DNA of 13,658 nt. Origin: Thermoplasmata archaeon (GTDB lineage Archaea; Thermoplasmatota; Thermoplasmata; Thermoplasmatales; Thermoplasmataceae). The position numbers were made by a program, and so were the translations under genes. The notes beneath the pieces are model-generated. The model did not search any database. It saw nothing but the letters and a program-made list of their open reading frames with translations, and was not told the origin of the DNA. Positions 6,934 to 13,615 of this stretch are shown piece by piece (positions within the stretch are counted from its first letter, which is position 1; every line of letters begins with the position of its first letter). The DNA lies in the NCBI GenBank assembly GCA_021806345.1, contig JAJZXP010000101.1, forward strand, positions 1 through 13,658, in the 5' to 3' direction.

Positions 6934-8055
6934 ATGACATTTACACCATTTTTTGTCGCAGACAGGCCAGTTTCCCTGAGAATTCTTGAAGGCTTAGAAG
7001 AATTTAAGGGTGATTTTGGAATATTGTCTCATGCTTTCACTACAGATAATTTCAAGAAAAAGTTTAATGAATTTAATCTTGCAAAATGGAAAATTGGGGA
7101 TTCTGGAATTTATCAGGGAAAGGAAGTGCCGTATAAACTTCTCTTTAATGAATATATTAAAATGGGAGTCACCCATGGAATAATAAAAGATTACTATAGA
7201 GATCCAAAGAAAACTTTGGAAAGCGCAAAGGAAGGACTAAAAGTCCACAAAAACCAGAGTTTGAACGAAAAGTTCAATCTGGTAGGGGTTGCTCAGGGGA
7301 ATACTTTGGAAGAATATCTCGAAAGCTACAATGCACAGAGGGAGATAGGATATGCCATGGTGGCCATTGGTGGCCTTCTTACTAAAGTGGAAAAACACAA
7401 AAGAATGGTAAAGGTTAAGAAGGAAAAATTTTTAGTAGAGCTTGTTAGAACAATCAGACGGAAGTACCCTCACGATGAGATTTTTTTGTTGGGGGCGTTC
7501 AGTAGACCTAGAATAGGTCTTTTCAAAGAGTTGGATGTCTGGGGAGCAGATTACAAGGGTTGGATTTTCCGCTATGATATAAAACAGAGTCACGCGCTTA
7601 ATGATAGATTCTTGCAAACTCAAAATTATCTGAGAAATGAAGTTTTCCCGTTGATAGAAAAAAATCGGCTCCTTATTCTTTCATGCTCACAAAGGAAAAA
7701 TGGTAACCCTGGGCCTTCACTGGAAGTCTATGATGGTCCTTCCTATAAAGTGGTAAGAAAATATCTTAGGAATAATAATGGGTTAGACATTCGAATAATT
7801 TCAGCTAAATACGGACTCATAAGCAAGGACAGTATAATAGAATATTATGATGAAAAAATGACTAAAGAAAAGGCATTACAATACAAGAAAAGGTTTTCAA
7901 GGGAGGTGAGCACCCTCTTAAATTCATATCAAGATGTGTTAGTTTTCGGAAGCCCTCTATATCGAACAGTATTAGGAAAGCATGATCCAACACATACCGA
8001 AGGCAGAATTGGTGAACAACTGGCACAACTTAAAAAATGGCTATATAATGAGTAA
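6934..8055 (+). CDS. TGT-like barrel fused to a YaaA/DUF6884-like domain (DpdA/DpdC-like candidate)
   Basis: A 373-residue cytoplasmic protein with two domains. Residues 1-215 resemble the tRNA-guanine transglycosylase barrel: FFVADRP at the N-terminus, DSGIYQ (D56, compare 'DSGGFQ' with the catalytic Asp), GVAQGNTLEEYLESY (118-132, compare 'QGG...LR..S'), GYAMVAIGGLL (139-149, the 'GyaiGGl' base-binding loop), LLGAFSRP and LDVWGAD (D201, D206; candidates for the nucleophile). The zinc motif CxCxxC of true TGT is missing. Residues 245-373 match the YaaA/DUF6884 type: LLILSCSQRK, SAKYGLI, YYDEKM, VFGSPLYR. In bacterial Dpd systems a TGT paralogue (DpdA) puts preQ0 into DNA and a YaaA-family protein (DpdC) converts it; here both folds are in one chain. 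It follows herA by 42 bases; GAGGAG touches the ATG. Fold calls are good; DNA as substrate is inference, and tRNA modification is the alternative. Confidence 0.68.
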   Translation: MTFTPFFVADRPVSLRILEGLEEFKGDFGILSHAFTTDNFKKKFNEFNLAKWKIGDSGIYQGKEVPYKLLFNEYIKMGVTHGIIKDYYRDPKKTLESAKEGLKVHKNQSLNEKFNLVGVAQGNTLEEYLESYNAQREIGYAMVAIGGLLTKVEKHKRMVKVKKEKFLVELVRTIRRKYPHDEIFLLGAFSRPRIGLFKELDVWGADYKGWIFRYDIKQSHALNDRFLQTQNYLRNEVFPLIEKNRLLILSCSQRKNGNPGPSLEVYDGPSYKVVRKYLRNNNGLDIRIISAKYGLISKDSIIEYYDEKMTKEKALQYKKRFSREVSTLLNSYQDVLVFGSPLYRTVLGKHDPTHTEGRIGEQLAQLKKWLYNE

Positions 8056-8098
8056 GAATTTTTACAAAGAATAGGTAAGAACACATTGATTATCACTA

Positions 8099-8154
8099 TA
8101 TATCGGAAGTTCCATGAGAAATGGGCAAAGAAATTTCATGGAACTTCCGATATA
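8099..8154. repeat. Perfect 19-bp inverted repeat (hairpin) after the operon
   Basis: TATATCGGAAGTTCCATGA (8099-8117) is followed, after an 18-base spacer, by its exact reverse complement (8136-8154). The stem begins 43 bases after the stop of the TGT-like gene. It can form a very stable hairpin in RNA or a cruciform in DNA. It is too long and GC-rich in the stem for a usual archaeal T-run terminator and lacks a T tract. It could be a 3'-end stabiliser or processing site, a small mobile-element relic, or a protein-binding operator. Confidence 0.85.
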
Positions 8155-8277
8155 ATTTATCATCATACAGTCGTTGACAACATATGCATCGTGTGTTTAG
8201 TGGAGATTCCAGGAATCTTGTGGTTTTCATATACGTTTATACCTATGCTCGGTGTTTCTAGTGGGAGAAGATAAAAA

Positions 8278-8721
8278 ATGACTTCAGCGTTATTGGAAAA
8301 TTTATTGGGAATTTTTGAAACATGGGTATGGCCTCTTCTAGCAACTTTTATCACAGTTATATTTATTTATGTTTTCCAGAGACCCCGTATTGTCATCACT
8401 GTTCAGAAAGATGAAAAGCCTAACCTAGATTTCGGAGCTAAATTTGTTCATTTGTTTATTACAAACAAGTCTGCAGGGCTACTTGGAGGAGGTATCGCTA
8501 TGCACTGCTCTGGAACAATCATTGTTAACAAACCCGACAAGAAACATTTTATTACAAAATGGGCGACCAAAAGAGATCCTATTCTACCTCAATACATTTG
8601 TGAAAATAAAGTAATGGTCGACCTTGTAGGCATTGAAGAATCAAAGTTTGAAAACATTTACCCAAGAGAGACAAAGCGATTAGATGTAGCTATGAAATGG
8701 AAGGATGATAAACACTGTTAG
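8278..8721 (+). CDS. Membrane-anchored protein, N-terminal piece (ends at in-frame TAG)
   Basis: A 147-residue product. Residues 10-33 (GIFETWVWPLLATFITVIFI) form one transmembrane helix, followed by a soluble beta-rich domain starting RPRIVITVQKDEKP and containing KFVHLFITNKSAGLLGGG. I have the impression of related archaeal membrane-anchored proteins in which the end 'C-Y-x-x-x-PENF' follows; here the sequence reads DDKHC, TAG, IHEPENF in the same frame, so a tyrosine codon has probably become TAG. The start is ATG with GGGAGA about 10 bases upstream. The frame continues open after the stop to 9579, so the natural protein would be 433 residues. It is the next gene on the strand after the TGT-like gene, separated by the hairpin, and could be a membrane effector or an unrelated gene. 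Confidence 0.6.
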   Translation: MTSALLENLLGIFETWVWPLLATFITVIFIYVFQRPRIVITVQKDEKPNLDFGAKFVHLFITNKSAGLLGGGIAMHCSGTIIVNKPDKKHFITKWATKRDPILPQYICENKVMVDLVGIEESKFENIYPRETKRLDVAMKWKDDKHC

Positions 8722-9579
8722 ATTCACGAACCGGAGAATTTCCGGCATATTGAGAGGCGCAATCCTGACAACCAAATTGATGTTGGAGAATTTCAGTGTT
8801 CAGTTACAATAGAGTGCGTAAATTACAGATCGAAAAAACCCTATGAATTCAGACTTTTTAACAACGGCCCATCTTATGGCGATTTGTACCTCGAAGAAAA
8901 GTTAAGTGACAACAAAGCCTCTAGTGGTTTCATTCCTTACAGGTTATGGAGACTGACAACATTAGGATTGGGCATTTCGCTTTTCCTAATGCTTCTGATT
9001 ACTATTTGGTTCGATAACTATGTTCCACATTTCTATGGATGGGCTGCTGAAATCGTTATGGTGTTCGGAACTGTATTAGGAATAATCTTGGTAAGCGCGT
9101 ATTTTCCCAGAGGTTTTGATCGTTGGGTTCGATTCGTTGGAAAAGTCAGCGGAAACCGTTGGATACATGAGCCGTACAGTATATTGACCTTCATGATTTT
9201 GGTCGGTGCTTTCGGCGTTGCGATCATGCTGGCAAATCTTGTAGTGGGTTCTGTGGGAAAAGAATACACTAAAGTTGAATTGGGTGAACTCGTTTTGATA
9301 GTCCTTGCCTCGCTTGCCTTTATAGGGTTAGGGCTATTTTCCGGTCATAGAAGAAAAACGGTGTTGGGTAGCAATAAAAAGGGTTGGGAGGTCTTGGTGG
9401 AATTAGTCCTTCTCATCAGTATAATTATCACGGTGCTCAGTATAATTTTATTCTTTATACAAGTCTTATCTGTGCCCGTGTTCTGGGTGACAATCATAGC
9501 TCTTTGGCTGAGCGCTTATGCCAGTAGCGATACGATAAGCAGGGAGATTTCAATGCAGGATCAGAGACCAAATAATTAG
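8722..9579 (+). pseudogene. Multi-span membrane domain, C-terminal piece after the TAG
   Basis: This frame is continuous and in phase with the preceding piece; the only interruption is the TAG at 8719-8721. It reads IHEPENFRHIERRNPDNQID, a second soluble stretch with CSVTIECVN and FRLFNNGPSYGDLYLEE, then about six hydrophobic helices: near YRLWRLTTLGLGISLFLMLL, EIVMVFGTVLGIILV, ILTFMILVGAFGVAIMLANL, LVLIVLASLAFIGLGLF, LVLLISIIITVLSIILFF and VFWVTIIALWLSAY. There is no ATG or ribosome-binding site at the start; the first near-start is a TTG at 8884, which would drop the linker. That supports one original gene of 434 codons cut by a nonsense codon. The function is unknown. Confidence 0.6.
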
Positions 9580-9677
9580 ATCATGTGAAAATGAATTGCG
9601 GTATCCGGCAAAAATTCTCTTGCGGGTAGCGGATGCATCTTTGAGATTACTGAAATCGATCGTATAATTTTGGATAA

Positions 9678-9830
9678 GCAAGAAGGCTACCCATAAAGCT
9701 AAAACTCGTAAAAACGAGGATAGACAATACAAAACATCCTCCCAGGAACATGATATCTCTCACTGAAAAAGGAATTGATCTGGCTAAAAAAATAAAGGAA
9801 ATTATGGATATTCTGAAAATATCAGAATAA
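9678..9830 (+). pseudogene. C-terminal stub of a winged-helix regulator
   Basis: A start-less frame preceded by TAA reads LVKTRIDNTKHPPRNMISLT followed by EKGIDLAKKIKEIMDILKIS and ends with TAA. The order 'LVKtR...r.mISLTeKG..lA..i' aligns closely with the wing and last helix of the regulator at 1398-1922 (LVKKRDVIQGRKTIMVSLTDKGRQVAEQ). The recognition helices are absent, so only the last third survives. An ATG at 9750 could make a 26-residue peptide but has no good ribosome-binding site. The last 9 bases overlap the end of the convergent minus-strand gene. It marks a deletion or recombination scar at the right side of the island. Confidence 0.6.
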
Positions 9831-10052
9831 TTCCAGTCCTTCCATCAGCTCTATGGAGTTGGACTCAGCTATCTTGGAGATTACAAACTTCAGTTTTTCC
9901 TCCTGGAATGAGATTAGTTCTTCCATTGTCTTTGTTTCATCAATCGCTTTCCTGAACAATGCATAGTCAACGTCGAACTGATCTTTCCGCCCTGAGATGA
10001 ATTCCTTCGTAAATGGATTGCGTTTCACCATTTTTCCTGATTGAAACCCCAT
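9822..10052 (-). CDS. Small unknown protein (76 aa)
   Basis: A 76-residue charged, mostly helical protein, MGFQSGKMVKRNPFTKEFIS to ELMEGLELF, with KAIDETKTMEELISFQEEKL in the middle. I chose the ATG at 10052 because a TATA-like TTTATTATTTT lies about 26 bases upstream, which fits a leaderless start; the longer frame to 10103 adds an AT-rich-derived stretch (NSFFLLFCTTPYI) that does not look like protein. An ATG at 10031 is also possible. It ends inside the last codons of the winged-helix stub on the other strand. No family or partner recognised. Confidence 0.5.
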   Translation of the reverse strand: MGFQSGKMVKRNPFTKEFISGRKDQFDVDYALFRKAIDETKTMEELISFQEEKLKFVISKIAESNSIELMEGLELF

Positions 10053-10153
10053 AATATAGGGCGTTGTGCAAAATAATAAAAAAAATGAATTCAAACTGCG
10101 CATTTCAGGGAAAAAATAACTAACGTACAGTTGTAAAAATATTATAATTATGG

Positions 10154-10372
10154 TTAAGTGCCGGAAAGTCGTAGTTTCATGCTTTCCAGCCTGTCAGCAA
10201 GACTCTTATCCTTTCCCACTATAGCCTGCATGTCATCCATGTCCTCAAGGAACCTTTCAGCCTGGCCCACTGCCTTATCATACCTCTTTCCCTTGCCCAC
10301 AGTCGTGATCTTCCTGAGGGTAACCTCGAGCATTGTTATTTTCCCCTCATATTCTGCCTTCAACTGGGCCAA
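10154..10372 (-). CDS. Small coiled-coil protein of unknown function
   Basis: The supported part is 72 residues from a TTG at 10372 (AQLKAEYEGKITMLEVTLRK to SMKLRLSGT), charged and helical with a glycine-lysine loop (TTVGKGKRYDKAVGQAERFL). The same frame stays open upstream with natural-looking sequence (SRGAASNSDIARRIESQKD), so the real protein is probably about 95 residues. No ATG or GTG is available in that frame. Two ATGs at 10457 and 10445, close to the start site predicted from the TATA box, are out of phase by one base; losing one T from the TTTT after the second ATG would connect it to this frame. So the start is uncertain or the gene is frameshifted. Possibly a nucleoid or structural protein, but no function can be given. 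Confidence 0.5.
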   Translation of the reverse strand: MAQLKAEYEGKITMLEVTLRKITTVGKGKRYDKAVGQAERFLEDMDDMQAIVGKDKSLADRLESMKLRLSGT

Positions 10373-10436
10373 GAGGGAATCTTTCTGGCTCTCAATCCTC
10401 CTGGCGATGTCAGAATTTGAAGCTGCACCACGGGAA

Positions 10437-10467
10437 ACAAAACATATAACAAAACATATAACAAAAC
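10437..10467. repeat. 12-bp tandem repeat, about 2.6 copies
   Basis: The unit ACAAAACATATA is repeated perfectly twice and then partly (ACAAA.. into ACTTATG). It lies between the TATA box at 10479-10492 and the coding frame of the minus-strand gene, and each unit carries an ATG on the minus strand. Changes in copy number would add or remove starts without changing frame. Confidence 0.75.
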
Positions 10468-10478
10468 TTATGGGAATT

Positions 10479-10492
10479 TTTATATAAAAAAT
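10479..10492 (-). promoter_or_regulatory. TATA box of the minus-strand coiled-coil gene
   Basis: The minus strand reads TTTTTATATAAAAA, a strong archaeal TATA element. The expected transcription start is near 10460, inside the 12-bp tandem repeat and next to the ATG at 10457. Confidence 0.5.
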
Positions 10493-10596
10493 ATGGAGGA
10501 ATTTATGAAAAATTTTTTTTTAAAAAAATAACGCTATTTAATGCAATAAAAAGTTATTTTTGTTTAAAATAATTATTTTAATATATTAAAGAAATC

Positions 10597-10606
10597 TTTA
10601 TATACC
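10597..10606 (+). promoter_or_regulatory. TATA box for the small membrane protein
   Basis: TTTATATACC is centred about 25 bases before the ATG at 10626, with GAAATC in the BRE position. No ribosome-binding site lies between, so the transcript is probably leaderless. The sequence from about 10500 to 10600 is extremely AT-rich and separates two divergent promoters. Confidence 0.6.
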
Positions 10607-10625
10607 TTGACACAATATTAATACC

Positions 10626-10841
10626 ATGAATTTCGAAAAAAAATTCGAAGCAGTGTTCATTATTTTAATAATATTAGTTATTGCGGATTCCATGCATTCT
10701 GTTCTGTTTTTCTATTTGTCAAACGCGGTCGATTCTGCATATAAGAATGGCTTCTCAAACGTAATTCCCTTTTTAATTGTCCTATTCATCGTTATTTTAA
10801 TTAAGCCTATTGTTGAGGTTTTTGATTCATTACAGGAATAG
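10626..10841 (+). CDS. Small membrane protein with two helices (71 aa)
   Basis: After a charged start (MNFEKKFE) come two hydrophobic segments: AVFIILIILVIADSMHSVLF (about 9-33) and VIPFLIVLFIVILIKPIV (about 46-63), joined by a short loop with DSAYKNG, and a short acidic tail (EVFDSLQE). It is a two-span integral membrane protein, with no enzyme motif. A clear TATA box at the correct distance makes expression likely and identifies the ATG as the start of a leaderless mRNA. Small two-helix proteins of this kind can be holin-like, toxin-like or simply unknown; nothing in the neighbourhood decides this. Confidence 0.6.
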   Translation: MNFEKKFEAVFIILIILVIADSMHSVLFFYLSNAVDSAYKNGFSNVIPFLIVLFIVILIKPIVEVFDSLQE

Positions 10842-11234
10842 AAATAAAAATATCTCTCCATCTATAAGAACTGAAAAGGGTGTGCTTGTTATAGGTACAT
10901 TTTCTTCTTGACTCTTTTTTACTGGTAACTTAACGTTTGAAACGATCGACACTTGGTATTCTTTTTTATGAAGTGATTTTTGATCTGAGATAAGGAGATT
11001 GTATGTATCATTACATTCACCTGCAATAAAAGTATGATTATAGACACAAAATAGGATATCTGGTACTGCTCTTTGAATGGTGATTGATTAAATTTCTCTT
11101 TGAATTTAATTTATAATTCCCTGAATGATTTAAGTAGTTCAATTTTGAATTAGTATATGTCATCATTGATAGATCCACTAAAATGCGTTTCAAATTTAAT
11201 TCGTTTAATGTCTAGAATGTTTGGGTAACCAATA
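10842..11234. other. AT-rich stretch with no gene recognised
   Basis: Nothing longer than short random frames is open here on either strand. A T-rich run GACTCTTTTTTACTGG (about 10909-10924) may end transcription of the small membrane gene. TTCAATTTTGAA near 11138 is a short near-palindrome. No tRNA-like or repeat structure is visible. Confidence 0.5.
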
Positions 11235-11245
11235 TTATATATACC
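11235..11245 (+). promoter_or_regulatory. TATA box of the NYN-domain gene
   Basis: TTATATATACC is a good TATA element with the predicted start near 11265, leaving a leader of about 10 bases before the ATG at 11275. No ribosome-binding site is seen in that leader. Confidence 0.5.
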
Positions 11246-11274
11246 ATTAGCAAATTTATATTTCGGTTATAAGA

Positions 11275-11793
11275 ATGACTGAAGAAAGGGCAGCAGTGTT
11301 AATAGATAACTATTATTTAAAAAAGGAAGTTTTAAATGAAGTGGAAAATGGGTTCAAATTAGATTATATGTCTTTTTGTGGCACGTTATGTAAGAATCAT
11401 AACTCATCCCACTGGAAGACCTATGTGTACGATTGTGAGTTCAAGTCCAATGAGCTCTTATTGAGTTCTTTAGAGAAGTTGACTAACTTTACAATAAGGC
11501 GTGGTGAAAAGCAGAAGCAGGGGCTTCACTATGTACAAAAACAAGTTGACATTCAACTTGCAGTTGATATGATCACACTCACAAAAAACAATACAATACA
11601 AAACTTAATACTAGTTTCTGGTGATTCTGACTTCATACCCGCTGTTAGATATGTCCAAGATCAAGGTTCAAGAGTATACTTATGGACTGCTAAAAAAGAC
11701 AAAAACGGAGACTTAGCACGAGCTTGTGATGGCGCATATGCGTTGAATGAAAAAGTCCTCGTTAGTTATTCAGGAAAGCATTCCACCAAATAG
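11275..11793 (+). CDS. NYN-domain (LabA/DUF88-type) ribonuclease
   Basis: A 172-residue single-domain protein of the NYN family, a PIN-like fold that cleaves RNA with metal ions held by conserved aspartates. Visible motifs are AAVLIDNYY at the N-terminus (D11, N12), KQVDIQLAVDMI (D92, D98), and LVSGDSDFIPAVRYVQDQG (D117, D119), followed by the strand SRVYLWTA. All acidic positions are present, so it should be active. Bacterial and archaeal members act in RNA processing, and some appear near defence genes or toxin-antitoxin pairs. It is monocistronic here, with its own TATA box. It ends with TAG. The family is clear; the RNA target is not. Confidence 0.88.
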   Translation: MTEERAAVLIDNYYLKKEVLNEVENGFKLDYMSFCGTLCKNHNSSHWKTYVYDCEFKSNELLLSSLEKLTNFTIRRGEKQKQGLHYVQKQVDIQLAVDMITLTKNNTIQNLILVSGDSDFIPAVRYVQDQGSRVYLWTAKKDKNGDLARACDGAYALNEKVLVSYSGKHSTK

Positions 11794-11807
11794 TTCAAAT
11801 TATGCCT

Positions 11808-11827
11808 ATTTTCCCTTATTTTTTATT
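11808..11827 (+). terminator. T-rich transcription end after the NYN gene
   Basis: TATTTTCCCTTATTTTTTAT begins about 15 bases after the stop codon. Archaeal RNA polymerase terminates at such T-rich runs without a hairpin. Assigned on composition and position only. Confidence 0.4.
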
Positions 11828-11901
11828 GAAATTATTTGAATCAGAGATTTATCATCAGTAGATGAAAAATCAGGGAATTATTAGAAGAGAAAACAGAAAG
11901 G

Positions 11902-12135
11902 TTGATGAAAGACAGATGCAAAAACACACTTTACTTAGTTAATGCGAACAAACATAATGACAAGATGAGGAGTCACTTATATTGTGTAGGGGATATATTG
12001 CTGAACTCGACGAAACATTATCTTGATTGCAAATTGGAAAATGGTAAGGAAAATATCCTTCAGCAAGAGATAAATCCTTGTGATCCATTTGAAAAAGATA
12101 TTGCAAATGGTTTCATACCCAGCCACGTTTTCTGA
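11902..12135 (+). CDS. Doubtful small protein (77 aa)
   Basis: An open frame (KDRCKNTLYLVNANKHNDKM and on to NGFIPSHVF) starting at TTG 11902 or ATG 11905, preceded by AAAGG. It is rich in Lys and Asn and matches nothing known to me. It runs 23 bases into the end of the convergent corA gene, which argues against it, and has no clear promoter. It is listed because it is the only frame of any length in the 319 bases between the NYN gene and corA, which otherwise look empty. It may be chance or the remnant of an older gene. Confidence 0.22.
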   Translation: MMKDRCKNTLYLVNANKHNDKMRSHLYCVGDILLNSTKHYLDCKLENGKENILQQEINPCDPFEKDIANGFIPSHVF

Positions 12136-13138
12136 ATATTAAAAGAAGTACTGAGGAAATAAGCAGCATGACAACTACCATACCATAAAACCCATAGATA
12201 GAAGATGAAGCAGGTTCGTAAAATCCTTTTGTGAAGTTCATTCCATAGAAACCTGTCAGGAATGTAAGGGGAAGGAAAATGGTGGCCACTAAGGTCAGCA
12301 ACCTCAGTATATTATCGGTATACGCTGATCTAAGGGTGAAATACAAATCCCTGATATCACCTGCTCTAAGAGTATACGAATCTAGTGCCTCAATCATCTG
12401 GAATGTATGATCATAGATATCCCTGAAATCATGGGAAAGATCAGGTGACAGAAACTTTATTGCATCATTCTGTGCAAGGGACATCACATCCCTGTGCTGT
12501 GTCAAAGTGATTCTGAGATTTCCCATCTCCGATCTGGCCCGGGAAATGAAGGCCATTATATTTTTCAGGTCATTAAGCTCCTTGGACGTGATATTATCAA
12601 AGTCCAGCAGATCAACCCTGACCGAAACAAGCCAGTTCTCCATGTCAGAAAGTGCGCTGAAGAAAGAATCCACAGAAAAATCAAACACCTGGTGCATCAC
12701 CAGTGAAGGGAAATTTTTCTCCTTCTTGACGGTCTTGGCACGGTTCCCAATGGAATCAATAGAATGCTGCACCACAGAAGAAGGATTCTGGTGGAGTGTC
12801 AGCATTCCCTTCTCCATCAGTATGAGGAATATCTCCTCTGTATCATAACTGAATTCATCTTTTCCCGTTTTAGTGACATTTTTCGATACCATGAAGGTAT
12901 AGCCAGGATAATCCTCAATCTTCACCCTCTGTTTCCCTGCATTGATATCCTCCACTGTCAGGGGATCAATGGAGAATCTCTTCTCAATATAACTAAGAAC
13001 ATCAGGTGTGAAACCTTCCACATCCGCCCAGAACAGATCGTCTGGCCCGATCTGGTCCATTATTGAAATGTCTGTTCCTGAAGAGGCCCCAATCACCTTT
13101 CCGGACAATTTTGAAACTGTAATCTTCACTAAAATCAT
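12113..13138 (-). CDS. corA: CorA-type magnesium transporter
   Basis: A 341-residue member of the CorA/MIT family, a homopentameric channel for Mg2+ (and Co2+ or Ni2+) in the cytoplasmic membrane. The large cytoplasmic N-terminal domain (1-275) includes FWADVEGFTPDVLSYIEKRF and DPLTVEDINAGKQRVKIEDY, typical of the family. The C-terminus has two helices: TM1 (about 280-298, LLTLVATIFLPLTFLTGF) ending in the signature YGMNF (G299-M300-N301), and TM2 (about 315-334), then the basic tail RKRGWV on the inside. Length and motifs are normal. The frame opens at the ATG at 13138, but a TATA-like AAATTATATTTAG lies only about 18 bases upstream, so a leaderless start at the GTG at 13129 is possible. A housekeeping gene, unrelated to the island. 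Confidence 0.93.
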   Translation of the reverse strand: MILVKITVSKLSGKVIGASSGTDISIMDQIGPDDLFWADVEGFTPDVLSYIEKRFSIDPLTVEDINAGKQRVKIEDYPGYTFMVSKNVTKTGKDEFSYDTEEIFLILMEKGMLTLHQNPSSVVQHSIDSIGNRAKTVKKEKNFPSLVMHQVFDFSVDSFFSALSDMENWLVSVRVDLLDFDNITSKELNDLKNIMAFISRARSEMGNLRITLTQHRDVMSLAQNDAIKFLSPDLSHDFRDIYDHTFQMIEALDSYTLRAGDIRDLYFTLRSAYTDNILRLLTLVATIFLPLTFLTGFYGMNFTKGFYEPASSSIYGFYGMVVVMLLISSVLLLIFRKRGWV

Positions 13139-13261
13139 AAGACATAATTCTAAATATAATTTTTCAGGGAATCAGAAAATGTCCTTCATCTGTTTAATTG
13201 AAACTGAAAACAGGTTCAGGTGAATTTTATTAAGAATCAGAACATAAACAACAGATTGAAC

Positions 13262-13615
13262 ATGGTGAAGATACAGTTCCTGGAAACTGAATTCGAGCTT
13301 GACATGGAGGGACTTGAGGAATTTGAGGCCTTCAAAAAAAAGTTAAGGATACCTTACTCATCCATCAAAAACGTTGAAGACACAGCGGGAGATGTATTCG
13401 GCAAATTCAAGATCATGGGGACAAGGCTCACACAGAATAGCCATGATTATGGAAGCTTCACCACAGATGAGGGAGAGGGATTTTTCGCATACAAAACAAG
13501 GGAAAATGCCTTTGCCATCCATCTCACCAACCACCAATACGGTATCATCATTATTGAACTGGAAAACAGGGAACAGGTAATAAACGAATTGAGATCAAGA
13601 ATGGCAAATATCTGA
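13262..13615 (+). CDS. Small beta-rich protein, possibly PH-like domain
   Basis: A soluble protein of 117 residues from the ATG at 13262 (MVKIQFLETEFELDMEGLEE). It has alternating strands and one C-terminal helix (ENREQVINELRSRM): IPYSSIKNVED, then GKFKIMGTRLTQ, YGSFTTDEGEGFFAYKT, AFAIHLTNHQYGIIIIEL. The pattern of 'I..SSI..V', 'G.r....' , 'GtF....g..ff', and 'a..I.l....y..i.iel' resembles small bacterial/archaeal PH-like proteins of unknown role. The frame extends up to a GTG at 13220, but the added residues (NFIKNQNINNRLN) do not look like folded protein; a TATA-like TTTTATTA near 13225 also fits 13262. It is divergent from corA. Confidence 0.65.
   Translation: MVKIQFLETEFELDMEGLEEFEAFKKKLRIPYSSIKNVEDTAGDVFGKFKIMGTRLTQNSHDYGSFTTDEGEGFFAYKTRENAFAIHLTNHQYGIIIIELENREQVINELRSRMANI

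Noticed and set aside
8086..8274. Plus-strand open frame of 62 codons over the hairpin
   Set aside because: It translates the inverted repeat itself and has no ribosome-binding site; the opposite frame at 8163-8354 is equally unsupported.
8719..8721. Pyrrolysine codon
   Set aside because: TAG serves as the ordinary stop of herA and the NYN gene, and no pyrrolysine tRNA-like sequence was noticed; a nonsense change or base error is simpler.
9550..9732. Minus-strand open frame of 60 codons
   Set aside because: No start signal, overlaps the end of the membrane-protein frame and the winged-helix stub on the other strand; no motif.
10437..10467. Possible CRISPR or iteron array
   Set aside because: Only about 2.6 copies of a contiguous 12-bp unit without spacers; too short for CRISPR and not associated with a replication gene.
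12494..13066. Several plus-strand frames of 70-113 codons
   Set aside because: All lie inside corA on the opposite strand, which has clear family motifs throughout.
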